This document shows positions 50,101-61,724 of a stretch of 64,000 bases of DNA, one piece after another (position 1 is the stretch's first letter; every line of letters starts with the position of its first letter). Made by a program: the position numbers and the translations under genes. The notes beneath the pieces are model-generated. The model had not been told where the DNA came from. It made no database searches and saw only the letters and a program-made list of their open reading frames with translations. The DNA is from Tanytarsus gracilentus (Eukaryota > Arthropoda > Insecta > Diptera > Chironomidae): NCBI GenBank assembly GCA_038502055.1, contig JAXRKN010000038.1, forward strand, positions 1,240,001 to 1,304,000, in the 5' to 3' direction.

Positions 50101-53100
50101 TTCTTGGAAGCTTTTAGAATTTCAAACACTTTCTCTCTCTCTCAAGTCCATTAGTTTCATTTGACAATTTTTGTTTGCAGTTTCTCTTTTTCAGCACATA
50201 AATTATCTCACTGTTGCTGTTATTTCCAGGCAGAACATATATTCATTTCTCATGCGCCACGTATGTGAACGTTTTTTGGGGAAAATTTATGCTTGAGTGA
50301 AATTTATTCGTTGCATGACAAAAACTTGCAAATATATGAAATTGAATTGCGAGGAACATCAAAACAACACAGCATGGGATGCACAACTATTTGGGTTCAC
50401 GTGTGTGACTATTTTTTTTTGAAAGAGTAAACATTGGTAAACCGAGCTGTTAGCATGATTCCACATACATACGTAAATATATTAATGTTAAAGGTGAGGA
50501 ACGTTTTGACGTGAATTTTATTATTTTTCTACTTCCTTTTGTCTTTTACTATGCAGTGAGCAAGCATAAATCATCATGAAGACTTTCATAAGCTTTTTTT
50601 GAATTTTATGAGGGACGAAAAATTTAAAATTTCAAGAAAATTCAAGCTCAACTTTTTTTCAAAGAATTCATCTTCCGCATGATGGATGGAAACATCTTAA
50701 AGAGGGTTTTCTTCTCTGATTATTCTAACTGTCACGATAAATGTTTATGTGATGCTACTTGATGAAATAAAAGAAAAAGATGATGATAACACTGATGATG
50801 ATAAAGTGACTGTCGCTAAATATTACATAAGAATGGATTCAGAGTGACTTAAAGATTTGTAAATACCAATTAATATTGAGTAAATAATGATTCAATTAAG
50901 AAGTTAGTGGCTGTGTATCTTTCGTATTTTTTTTTCTTCGATGAAAGAGCTTTTGGGTAAAATTGATGGATCTACCTTATATGCATTCGATCTCAAAAGA
51001 CCCAAAACTGTCAAATGGAACTAAGCCATAAATTCAATGATTTCATTTTCAACATGTTGAAAAGATTTTATGGGTTTGTGCTTCCTTTGAGTTGCAAATT
51101 TTTCAACTTCATTCAAATAAAAAATATCACGCATATTTTTAAATGAAATTGTCCATTTAAATTCAATGAAAAAAATTTATGCTAAAAAATTCACATAAAT
51201 TCTCTTTTCGTGCTGTGAATGGAACGCGCTTGGGAAGAAATAAATTGATTAAGATTGAGTTCAGGAAAATAATGTGAAATTGAGCATGTCGTGTGGTGTT
51301 TATATAAGGAAAAGTGTCTTCGAAGCCAAAACAATGGCACAACATAATTCTTCTCCACAAACAATAGATTGGATTATTCTTTCAGAGAAAATGAAATTTA
51401 ATGCCGTTCAAAGAGGTTAACTCCTCAACCATTTGGCTCACTTTATTCTCGTTACAATGCACCGCCAACGTTACTAAAAAATCAATTCCGTCTCACTAAA
51501 GATAATGCTCATTTTACAGGGTGAAGAAGATGCTTTTGGCATAATATACGTCAATAAATCCTGTGCTTTCAAAACATCTCTTTAAGGACGAAGTTTCCAT
51601 GTTTGTTTTCTCGTTTAAGAAGAGCGAGAAAATTGTCGGAGTGAAAAGTTTCATACAAAACTTTTGGGATTTTACAATCTCGAGAGAAGAACTTTACAAT
51701 AAACTCAAAATTTCAGTTTTTAATTAAAAGATCAAATAACTTTCCTACATGAATAAAAATCCTAATGATTATTAATTCGATCCCGTTATTTATTCAAGTA
51801 TCAGAAAATTTTACATTTTAATTGGAAATTCGCTAACAAACACTTCACTCAAAAGGCTACTTTTAAAAGCTTTTGAATGAACCAAGGAATGAACTAATTA
51901 GAAAATGGATATTTTCAGTACTTTAATAGTCCTTGAATAAATTTAAATTGTATTTACTGGAGCATGAAGTTTTCTCAAATCCAAGCTCTTATTAAAATTT
52001 AAAGATTCTCTTTAGAAATCGATTTTTCAATAAAAATTCCATCGAAATAAGTTCATTTCCTTTTTCAAATGTGTGCATCGGAATTTTATGTCCTTATAAA
52101 TCTATTGAGCTTGACAAATTTCAATTTGATGAAGAGTAAGCAGATAAAAGAAACGAAAATTTACGCTCGAGAATTTAATTCATTGTCACACTGAGATAAG
52201 ATAAATTTTACGACCTTCAATTTCCTCTCCAAGAAATTGGACTAAAATAAATTTTCATTTCGGTCGCCATTATCCATGAGTAAAGTTGAAACTTCAACAG
52301 CTGAACATTTCATTCTATTTTGTCGAATACTAGTCATTAAATTTTTCAGCAAATTAATTTTCATGAAAATTGACAAAGAGAGATGAATTAAAATTTAATT
52401 TCAATTACGATGAATATTTTCATGACGGAACTCATTAAACGTGAAAAGCTACGTGGAAAGAGTTGAAACTGAATTTCATACATTTTTTGATTTTCTTTTG
52501 TCCCAAAGCAATATTTTAATATTTTGATAGCAATTTCCATTCATAAAAGCAACATATTGTTGGATAAATGAAACTCGTTAAAATATTTTCCTCTCGAGAG
52601 AGTGACAAATTAATGTCATTATGCTTAATCATACATTCGTTTATAAATTCTGTTTCGCATGAAAAATTACTCAAAAATAACTATAATATAATACAAGTCT
52701 CTCACGTGTGATGAGAGAAGATTTGAACAAGAAATTCAATGAGTAAAAAGAAAGAAGAAACAATTAATGACATATTCAATTAATTATTCTTCAAGCTCTT
52801 AGTCTACACCTATTGAGTCTACTTTAAATGAATCAGAAGGGGAAAGAGTGAACTTCATTTTAGAAAGTGAAGTCTCACATTCTCAAAAGCCAACATAATT
52901 AAAAATTGAGAAGAAAATTAAAATTTCATCGACAAACCTCAAATCCTTTTTCGATTTCACATAAAAATAGAAGAGAATTCATGTATGAACTGAGCGAGCA
53001 AAAATGAACACAGATTGAAGTAGAAACATATTGAAATTGTTCTCATCAAGAATTTTCTTTTTCTGTTTTTTCTCGTTCAGCACTGAGAGATAATATTTGA

Positions 53101-55800
53101 AAAATCTATTTCGTAGATTCGGAAATCTAGAATTAAAATATTTTTTTTATAAAATTTCTTTCGGTGAAATAAACTTTTTTATTAAATAAATTTGAACAAG
53201 CGTCACGAATTCAATTTTTAATTGGTTTGCTTTTATTTATAGACTTTTATATGTATTGATAAATTTGACGAAGTCAGTTTCAACATCCACAGGCGAGCCT
53301 TTTCCACAAAGAAATATAACCGTTTTTTTTGTTGTGATGTATTGATTTTACCAATGGGTGTTGGGTAAGGTCTGCAATAAAAATCATCACAACAATCTTG
53401 CGCGAAAAAGCAAAAAAAAAGCCTTTTCCTCTCTCGTCGCTCAAATTTATACGATTTTTGCAAACACTCGCACTCCAAATGGTTTTTTTGTGAGCATGAG
53501 CAATTTTTTATGTAACATGTGTGATGCTTTCAATTCTAAAACACATATTTTTAATCAATCATAAATGATCCCTCTCGGCTCCACAGGACAAAATGTTTAC
53601 TTTCCATTTCTAGTCTTCATGAGAGGGCTTAGAAATATCAAGAAAGTTTATTTTTCAATATCGTGAGTGCAAAATTGAAAACGTCCATTAACTTCATGCC
53701 TTGTTAAGCTTTTCTATATTATAGCAAAGAAGAAAAGTTTGTCAATTTATTTTATTCTCTCTTGTCTCTTCGAGTAATCGTGAACACACGAGTTCTCAGA
53801 AATGGGTTGTTGTTTCTGACATCTTTACTTTCAATACGCCAATCATATGGTCAATGGATTTGAAAAGATATAACAAAAAATGCTACTTGAATTTCATCAG
53901 AACTTTTTAGCTTTAATTTTGTATTTTGAATTTAAAATTAACTACTTTTACTTCAAATCTTTAAACTTCGTTAATTGCACATTTAATGAATCATAAAAAG
54001 TCATTATCTTAATTGATATAGTTGCAATTACAAAAAGAACTAGTTGGAAATTACAAAGTTGTGAGAATGGTGCATGTGCGTTTAATGAGATGTGAAAAAG
54101 TGAGATATTTTCATATGAACTTCCTGCTCTGTTTGCATTCTTTATAAAAATCTAAATTTATTTTTACCAACAAAATCTAAAATAGGAAGCATGAACTGAA
54201 CAGTATAATGCCATAAATTTATATGTGCGGTTCGAAATTGTTGACATTCTGGCCATGCTGTGAACATAGAAAGCTTCAAACTTTACTTCCACAGCTTTTC
54301 GGAGAGGATAAAATATTTTATTATTCTTCTCTTTTGCTGGCATGATCATACCTCGAATATATGGTAAACTAATTCACTTTCTCTTCCTTGCGTTTTCATA
54401 CTCCACTAGCCCCACCACACACCATTTCCTGTTTGTGAGCACATTTCACATATCACATTTGAGGTAGACAAATATTGCCAAAAAAGTTTTCTATTTTTTT
54501 TTGTATTTTGTCGAAAAAAGAGGGAAAAACTTTTTTCATCTTTTTAAAGTTTTCTGAATTGAACCTTCCTATATCAGCAGCATTTTTAAATTGAATTTAT
54601 CTACGTGACATATGAAAGAGAAAAGAAAATACTCTTGAGAAGAATTGACAAAAGATTCGAGTACGAATAAGGCTTTAAACAGTGAAAATATTTTGTTTAA
54701 ACACTTCATGAAATATCTCCGGGCGTTTTTGCTGCTCCTTTCATAATTAAAAGCCATTAAAAAATAATCTGTGAGTGATAAAACTTTTACTGTTTACATG
54801 AAAATGAAAAAATAAAATAAAATTTTGTCTCGGAAAGTCTGGGAAAATTTATACTGACCGTAAAATGAAGATTTTTTTCTTCTACAAATTGAACTTGGAT
54901 CTAAAAAAATTTTCTTGAAAATTAATGTTAAAAATGTAAATATTATTGTTTACTTTCGTGGTTTCAAGTCCTTTAAAAAGGCTTTAATGAGAAATTGAAG
55001 TAAAGCTTTATTTTTTTCAAGCTTAAGAAAAAGTTTAATTTTATCAATTAACATAGCTGAGCAACAAAAATGCAAACAAAACTAACTCATTTCATGCATT
55101 TTTTTTCAGAAATTGAGAAGTTGGCAGTAAAATTTCGTAAAATATGCAAATTTAAAATTTTCTCTTTAAAAAACTGAGTGAAATTTTATCGTTGGCGTGC
55201 ACGCATGTCTGCTTCTTTCACAGCTGAGTCCATAATGTAATTTTCACATCCATGTAAATTTTATCTAAAGACAAATTTTTCACTTTAAAGTCAAATTAAA
55301 TATAAAAATTTGTTGATATGAACAGAGTTAATGGAATAATTAAAAGGCAACGTAATTTGAAACGTCACATTTTGTCACATTGACAAATTTTTCTCATCAA
55401 TTATTCACGCCTAAAAATTAAACCAAAGACAAGAAGAAATTCTGACATTAAAATTAATTTTCAAAGTCGATTAACGGTAGAGTTGAGGGTGCACGAGGGT
55501 TCATAATAGAAAAAGTTTTCTAATTTTCAATTATTTCAAAGATTAAAATTATTTGTTTAAAATATTCAGAACCGATTTGATGATGGAAAATTGAAATTGA
55601 GTGTTTAACATTTTTTAAGAAAATTAAAAATAGAATAAACACCGGAAATCCTCATTGAGATTACTCACTTATTATGATTTCCATTAATTTAATCCTTATT
55701 AAAACGAGGAAGTTCTTGATCTTATCCATTGAGTGTCTAACTATTTATTTTTTGGTGTTATAATTTTTGATATTAAAACTTTATAAACCGGAACGAGAGA
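47142..55800. other. Region 5' of the MTMWQ exon, non-coding
   Basis: AT-rich promoter/5'UTR and intergenic or intronic DNA with a CRE at 49675-49682. Open frames here are short and without recognisable similarity. I see no gene. Confidence 0.55.
49675..49682. promoter_or_regulatory. CRE palindrome TGACGTCA
   Basis: Perfect CRE about 2.5 kb upstream of the MTMWQ start exon. Confidence 0.4.
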
Positions 55801-55850
55801 ATTTTTTTAGCGTAACCCACAAAGTGGTGTAACGCTTATATGCTCGTGAT

Positions 55851-55892
55851 TCCGTCCGTCCGTCTGTCCGTCCGTCCGTCCGTCCGTCCGTC
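55851..55892. repeat. (CCGT)n microsatellite inside the element
   Basis: About ten tetranucleotide units with two T-for-C changes. It is GC-rich compared with the surrounding DNA and sits near the left terminus of the mobile element. Confidence 0.85.
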
Positions 55893-56118
55893 TGCACAAG
55901 CGAGATCTCGGTCCCTGGACCAGCTAGAGACTTCTAGTTTTCGCCAGATGGTAGCTCTTAGGGTCTATATGTGCAGGCACTGACTATTTTTTGAGTCATG
56001 ACCTATGGTCGTGCCATGGACGGCCATAACGTCCAATTTTCATACAAATTTTCTCTTATATGGCTTCATGGGTATCGTTGAACTCGTGATTGGACCAGAA
56101 ATCGATTGGCATTGATTC

Positions 56119-56724
56119 TTAACTTGACCAGGAATCGATTGACATACATGATTTTTCGAGTCGTGACCTATGGTCGTGCCACAGACAGCCAAAATGTCCA
56201 TTTTTCAGAACTATGGCTTCATGGGTATCGTTGAACTCGTGATTGGACCAGGAATCGAATGATATAGATGATTTTTGAGGAATGTCCATCATGGCCGGCC
56301 AGCAGTGCCACGGACAGCCAAAATGTCCATTTTTCAGAACTATGGCTTCATGTATCTCGTTGAACTCGTAATTGGACCAGGAATCGAATGGCATTGATGA
56401 TTTTTGATGAATATCCATCATGGACGGCCAGTAGTGCCACGGACAGCCATAAGGTCCATTTTTCAGAACTATGGCTTCATGGGTATCGTTGAACTCGTGA
56501 TTGGACCAGGAATCTATTGACATAGATGATTTTTGATAAATGCTAATCAAGGCCGGCCAATAGTGCCACGGACAGCCAAAATGTCCATTTTTCAGAACTA
56601 TGACTTCATGGGTATCGTTGTACTCGTAATTGGACCAGGAATCTAATGACATAGACGATTTTTGAGAAATGGTCGAACAGGACTGCCACGGACAGCCAAA
56701 GTGTCCGGATTGACTTAAACTCAT
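56119..56724 (-). CDS. ORF of 201 residues made of 43-residue repeats, inside the mobile element
   Basis: ATG at 56724 opens MSLSQSGHFGCPWQSC; units then follow the pattern VLKNGHFGCPWHYWPAL, QKSSMSIDSWSNHEFND, THEAI. The period is exactly 129 bp (marker CTATGRCTTC at 56211, 56340, 56469 and 56598), so the frame is kept through all units. Conserved positions are GxxGCPWH (GCLWH in one unit), QKSS and DSWSN; the linker before QKSS varies. I do not recognise the family. The frame may be real or a by-product of a tandem array whose period happens to be divisible by three. Confidence 0.4.
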   Translation of the reverse strand: MSLSQSGHFGCPWQSCSTISQKSSMSLDSWSNYEYNDTHEVIVLKNGHFGCPWHYWPALISIYQKSSMSIDSWSNHEFNDTHEAIVLKNGPYGCPWHYWPSMMDIHQKSSMPFDSWSNYEFNEIHEAIVLKNGHFGCPWHCWPAMMDIPQKSSISFDSWSNHEFNDTHEAIVLKNGHFGCLWHDHRSRLEKSCMSIDSWSS

Positions 56725-57462
56725 TTTTTATGCACTTGATTTTCAAACACTGATCTGTTACAAGTGGGTTACGCGGCAACACCCACGTGTGGGTTTTGAA
56801 ACATTTTTTTTCGATAAAGCATTAAAGACTTTTCTTTTTATTTTTCAAAAATCACTGCACATACACACACTAATTTATCATCACTGCTCAAATGCATCTA
56901 AACACATCTATCAGCAACACACACGTATCTCTCTCTAAATCACTTAACAGCTCACTTTTTTATGACGAACATATGGCAATATTATAATAATCATCATTTT
57001 ACTCCATTATATTCTTGCGGTTTGCAAGCAAATTATCATCCATTGCGGAGCTCATTTTTGAATTATAAATATTTATTTTTAATTTGCACCATAAAAAATC
57101 GGCTGCGTATAGTGAGATGGAAGATTGAAAAAAGTTTTTCCTCCTCCATACATCTCGAATTTTTCTTTTTCCTCATAAAATTGTATTCACTGGTAGAATT
57201 TTCCTTTCTTACTTTTACGAAAATCTTTCAATTTATTTCAAAGAGAAATCAAGATAAATCAGTTGCATTTTATTTAACTTTTGCGCACTTTTCCCGAAAA
57301 TTACTATCCTTGCTGCGATTTTTTTTATTTCAATTTTGAAATAAGAAGAAAATTAAAAGCTAAATTATATATACAACAAAATGTATTGAAAATAAATAAA
57401 ATTTATAAACATGGATCTTAACATCACGAGAGTTAAACTACAACTGCCTTGCAAAATCATAC

Positions 57463-57500
57463 TTGTCAATTCCACGGTGTTGGTGAGAGCGAGATGGCAT
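57463..57500 (-). CDS. Candidate most-upstream Shaker first exon (MPSRSHQHRGID..)
   Basis: In a GC-richer island the gene strand reads ATG CCA TCT CGC TCT CAC CAA CAC CGT GGA ATT GAC AA, then donor GTATGA. AA with the core G gives Lys before SLPKLSS, so the phase fits. An acceptor-like TTATTTTAG lies about 36 nt before the ATG and the frame is open there, so it could also be an internal exon. No homology was recognised. On the plus strand the same island is an open 64-codon frame, which is the main alternative. Confidence 0.35.
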
Positions 57501-60500
57501 GAGTTGGCGGAAATTTTTCCCGCTGGTAGATCTAAAATAAATTTGAGCGAAAATATCAATGAAAAACTTAGAAAATTTAAATTTAATTTGTTGAGAAGAG
57601 TGTAAAAATGTTTTTTAAATGTTTTAAGCATAAAAAATGTCGGAAACTTTAAAGTTTTCTTTTAAAAAGTTGTGAAAATTCATCATCAAGAGAGAAAAAT
57701 TTTCAAGTTTAACTCTCACGAGAGAAAATTTTCCTCTCGATTTTCTCTCATTCGGCGTATAATCAACAGTTTTCCGAGTTTTTCATCAAACATTTTTCTT
57801 TCAAGATCCCAAGCCAAGCTGTCTAGGGCAGAAAATTCTCATTCGAAGCTAAAACGGAGGAAACTTTTTTTATTGACGGAATCTGAAGGATTTCTTCTTC
57901 ATATGCTGGAAAAATATTTGCATTTTGAACTAAGCGCATACTTTTTGCTCTACCCTCGATTTATAGCGAAGAAAATTTAAATGCAAATATATTTTTCACG
58001 CGCGCATTTTTCAATGACCAAAGCTTTTGAAATTTATATTTTCACTGCAGTTATTGCATTTTGCTCTTTTGTCCTTCCGGAGTTTGAATTTTTTTTTTCA
58101 TTTAATTAAAATAGCTTGAGAACGTGCAAATATTTTGAATTTGATACTTGTTGGTAATTATTTAAATCAACAAACTATAATTTGATAAACAGGTCACTAA
58201 TGTGCAGTTTAATTTGACAAAATACCACTCTTATATTAGCAACCTGTTGTTGGTTAATTTTTCATAATGAAAAGAGGCAAATCACCTTTTTTTGGTACAT
58301 TCATTTCGAGTAGACAGATGATTTAGATGTCCTGAAGAGGAAAACTTACACCAGTGATTAATTATTCTGATGCTCTCACGAAAAGATGACCGCAATATAT
58401 ATAAAAATATGCTGAATGAGGAAGAGAAAGTTGGAATTCATTTTTCCAGTGAGCAGAATAACAAAACTATAAAATTTATGTGTTTGACACTTGAACACAG
58501 AAGTCAGGGTGATCAACAGCAGCAGAATTCTATTTCACTCGAATAAATTAATAATTAAAGTCTTAAGTATGGCATCCGCCAACAAGCTTTTCTGTCACGA
58601 TGAATAATTCATTGTGGTGAGTGAACTTAAAATCTCTAAGGGTGCTTTTCCTCGCAAATCATCTCTTTTTTCTACTCGTGAGAAATTTTTTTAACCATGG
58701 GAAAAACTGCACAACAAATTTGTGCTTTAAGACATCTAGAAAATAATTTAAACTTTTTTTTTTCATTTTTGCATAATTTAATACAAAATCAAATCTTTTA
58801 TAAACTTGGTTACCCCAACTATGAAAAATGTCTTTTTGATGCTGAAGATCCTTCCAATTTGTCATAATTATAATTAGTTCCGAGAAGTATTAAGGTTGTG
58901 TCAAGTTTTGCTTAACGAAGTCATTCATCATCCATTTTTTTCATCTTCTTCTCGCTCACTCTGCAGGCTTTTTTTGTTATCAAGCACTTCATTGCCATTT
59001 TCGAACACACCATTTAAATTAGTCTCTTGAGATGGCCACGAAGTCACCCAAAATTACATTTTCATATAATTTATTTTCTCTCACCCCACGACTCTCGACT
59101 ATAGGTCTTAATAACAAATTTCTTGCGTGCCTCTATCTGTCGTATGTTGATGATCTAGCATTTCTGCTATGAATGTATAAAGCAACGAGGAAAAATATTT
59201 CAGACGTCGACAATAAACGAAGCACATCAGGAATAATAATCAGTTTTCTTTGATCAAAGTGTTGATAAAATATTTCTCTTATTAGAGAGTTGGTAAGAAT
59301 TTTGAATTAGAATTTTAAAATAATTTTTTAGATTTTCTTTAGAAATTTTAATCACATTAAAAATTTAATGCTGAGTGTCTAAACTTTTCTAAATAAATTA
59401 TATCTTAGACGAGTTGGTATGCAATGAAAATAATGATGATGGCGGTGATGAGTGAGAAAATATAAGAGCAAAAAAATGAGAAAGTGTTGGCAAAGCGAAA
59501 GAAAAAAAAGAGAGAATAAATTATGATTATCATTGGGGTGGCATCGCAGTCTGATGAAAGGATCTGATATATTGGAGAAGAATGAGCAACAATCTGCATT
59601 TTATTACAAAGCCTGGTATTTTTCATTGTCCATGTAAATACTTAGTAGAATCTTGCACCAAAATGCGACAATTTGTATACCGTAAATTCACTCCAGAGTT
59701 TTATTTGTACGAAAATGTACTTCATAAATTATTCACAAAAAGTTCCTCTTAAATTTGACTCTTGCGATAACAGGCAGAAATATATTTTCTCGAAAAAATC
59801 CTCTTCGGAATTTTCTTGAAAAGATAAAACATTTTTCTTCTCTTCGCCTAGTCTCGTTGCATAAAAAAAGGTTTTTTGAATGTCAACGTAAATTACAGGA
59901 TTAAATTTTGAAAGGTTAAGGACGAGATTTCGGCTTTCATTAAACTTTAACAAATTTTTAACTTCAATTTTATTTATGGAAAAAAATATTTTGACCGTCC
60001 TTAACATTCAAGACTTTCTTTTTTAGTATTCAAACCTCAATAAAACTTTTTATTTTTATTTTTTTTACCATAAAATTAAAGTCGCTTATTTCAAAAAAAG
60101 ATGTTGTATGCAAATAGTTTTATGATGGAATGTGTTAAATCTGGCAACGACATCAGTATCACCGTCAAACACTTGACACTTGATAAACTATTTTCATTAT
60201 TTCAATCATCATCACAGCATCGCAGAAAGAGTCTATAAGTTCTTTTAATATCTTTCTTTTCACTGCTGCCGATGGTGATATAGCGACGAGTGAGTTTCGC
60301 ATGTGCCACACACAATGTGGATTTATTTATGACGTTATACTATCTCTCCATCAGCAAAAGGAGAAGAGCAAATATAATATTTCATGCTACGATAAAAATA
60401 TTGAATCTAAAATTAAATTCTGTCCAGTAGCTAAAAATATATTTTAATATTCAATTTCTAAGTGATCCCATGACGCTTTAAAGTGGAAGAGCGGTATATA

Positions 60501-61716
60501 GAACATCGAAAGAAAATGAACATACTCCATAAACATCATCAATATTAATGAAAAAATAATGTTATGGCTGTCATTATCATTGTCCCACAGATCATTTTCG
60601 TGTGAACGGAAAATAATTGAGTTTTATTTTAATAATTTTTTATCCATTTATACAAATTCAAGTTTTTCTATTTCTTGCCAACTATTTATGGAAATTATCC
60701 GGAAATTCTTTCGTTTTTCGCACACGAGATAATTAAAGCTATTATTTCCATTATATATCACGTAAAAGCTTTGCAGTAAAATACCGCACATAGAGGAAAG
60801 AAAGGAAATCATTCATTATTCCATACACACAAAAGAAATACCGAGGATTAAAAGCTCTTCCGTTGTTTATTTAGGCTCACAATTATGATGGTTTGCACAG
60901 CGGTTGTTGGTCGTCTCGTGATGTTAACGTGTAACTGTTCACCTTTCCTTTCTTTAATTACTTGACGCTTAAATAGAAATTATTTTGTAATTGCCCGCAT
61001 GATAAAGAAATAATGTGAAAAAATAAAGCCGTTTTAAATTGGAAAGAGTTTGAGTGGAATTATTTTATTAGAATATAAACTAGTTCAACTTTGTATAAAA
61101 TTCGATAAAAATGTTTAATTAAAAATAACTTCATCAAACTTCAATTTGATTATCATCGTTCAACATGTGAGTACATTTGAAATGAAAAAAATCAGGATGC
61201 TAGAAAAGAGCAATATGACATTGGAAGCGAATCCGCTTGACGGTTTAATAATAAATTTTTACACACGATTGATTGACTTTAACTTTTAGTATTAATCCAA
61301 ATTTAATTTTCTATATCATTAAATTTTGAATCTAAATTTTATGTAAAAAAAACAACTCTCAATTCCTGTTTCAAAAAATAGATTCAAATTTTTTACGATC
61401 ATCTCGCTTACAAGCATTGAGTACATGGCGTACTTAAATTTGATCCAAGCCATTAAGCAATGCCATAAAACATGCGAACGGGTAAAGTTTTGATTTAAAA
61501 ATCGTGCTCGATTTGGAAAATGTCATTGATGCGATGAAGAAAAAAATTTAAAAGATGGAAGCAGTTGAAAGAGAAAAATTAGTTTTCATTTTCGGAATGC
61601 AGTTTGAGATTTTTTTGCTTATTTCTTCCTCTCAGTAACATTTACTACGTAATGCAGCGAAATTTGTGCGCAAGTTCCAGTTTTTGTAAAAAGAGCGAAG
61701 ATAAATGTTTTTCAAA

Positions 61717-61724
61717 TGACGTCA
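61717..61724. promoter_or_regulatory. CRE palindrome TGACGTCA
   Basis: Perfect CRE in the intergenic region upstream of all Shaker exons. Confidence 0.35.

Larger units (their letters stand above)
55808..56810. mobile_element. Non-autonomous repeat element, about 1 kb, with subterminal inverted repeats
   Basis: The element is bounded by GCGTAACCCAC (55810-55820) and its exact inverse GTGGGTTACGC (56764-56774), with T-runs on both sides. Inside are a CCGT microsatellite (55851-55892), a GC-richer single-copy part, then about 4.5 tandem units of exactly 129 bp. Its right end recurs at 1-108 of the window, so it is dispersed. No transposase or reverse transcriptase is present; class is undetermined (MITE-like or foldback-like). 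Target-site duplication could be a short T-run but cannot be proven in this AT-rich context. Confidence 0.75.
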
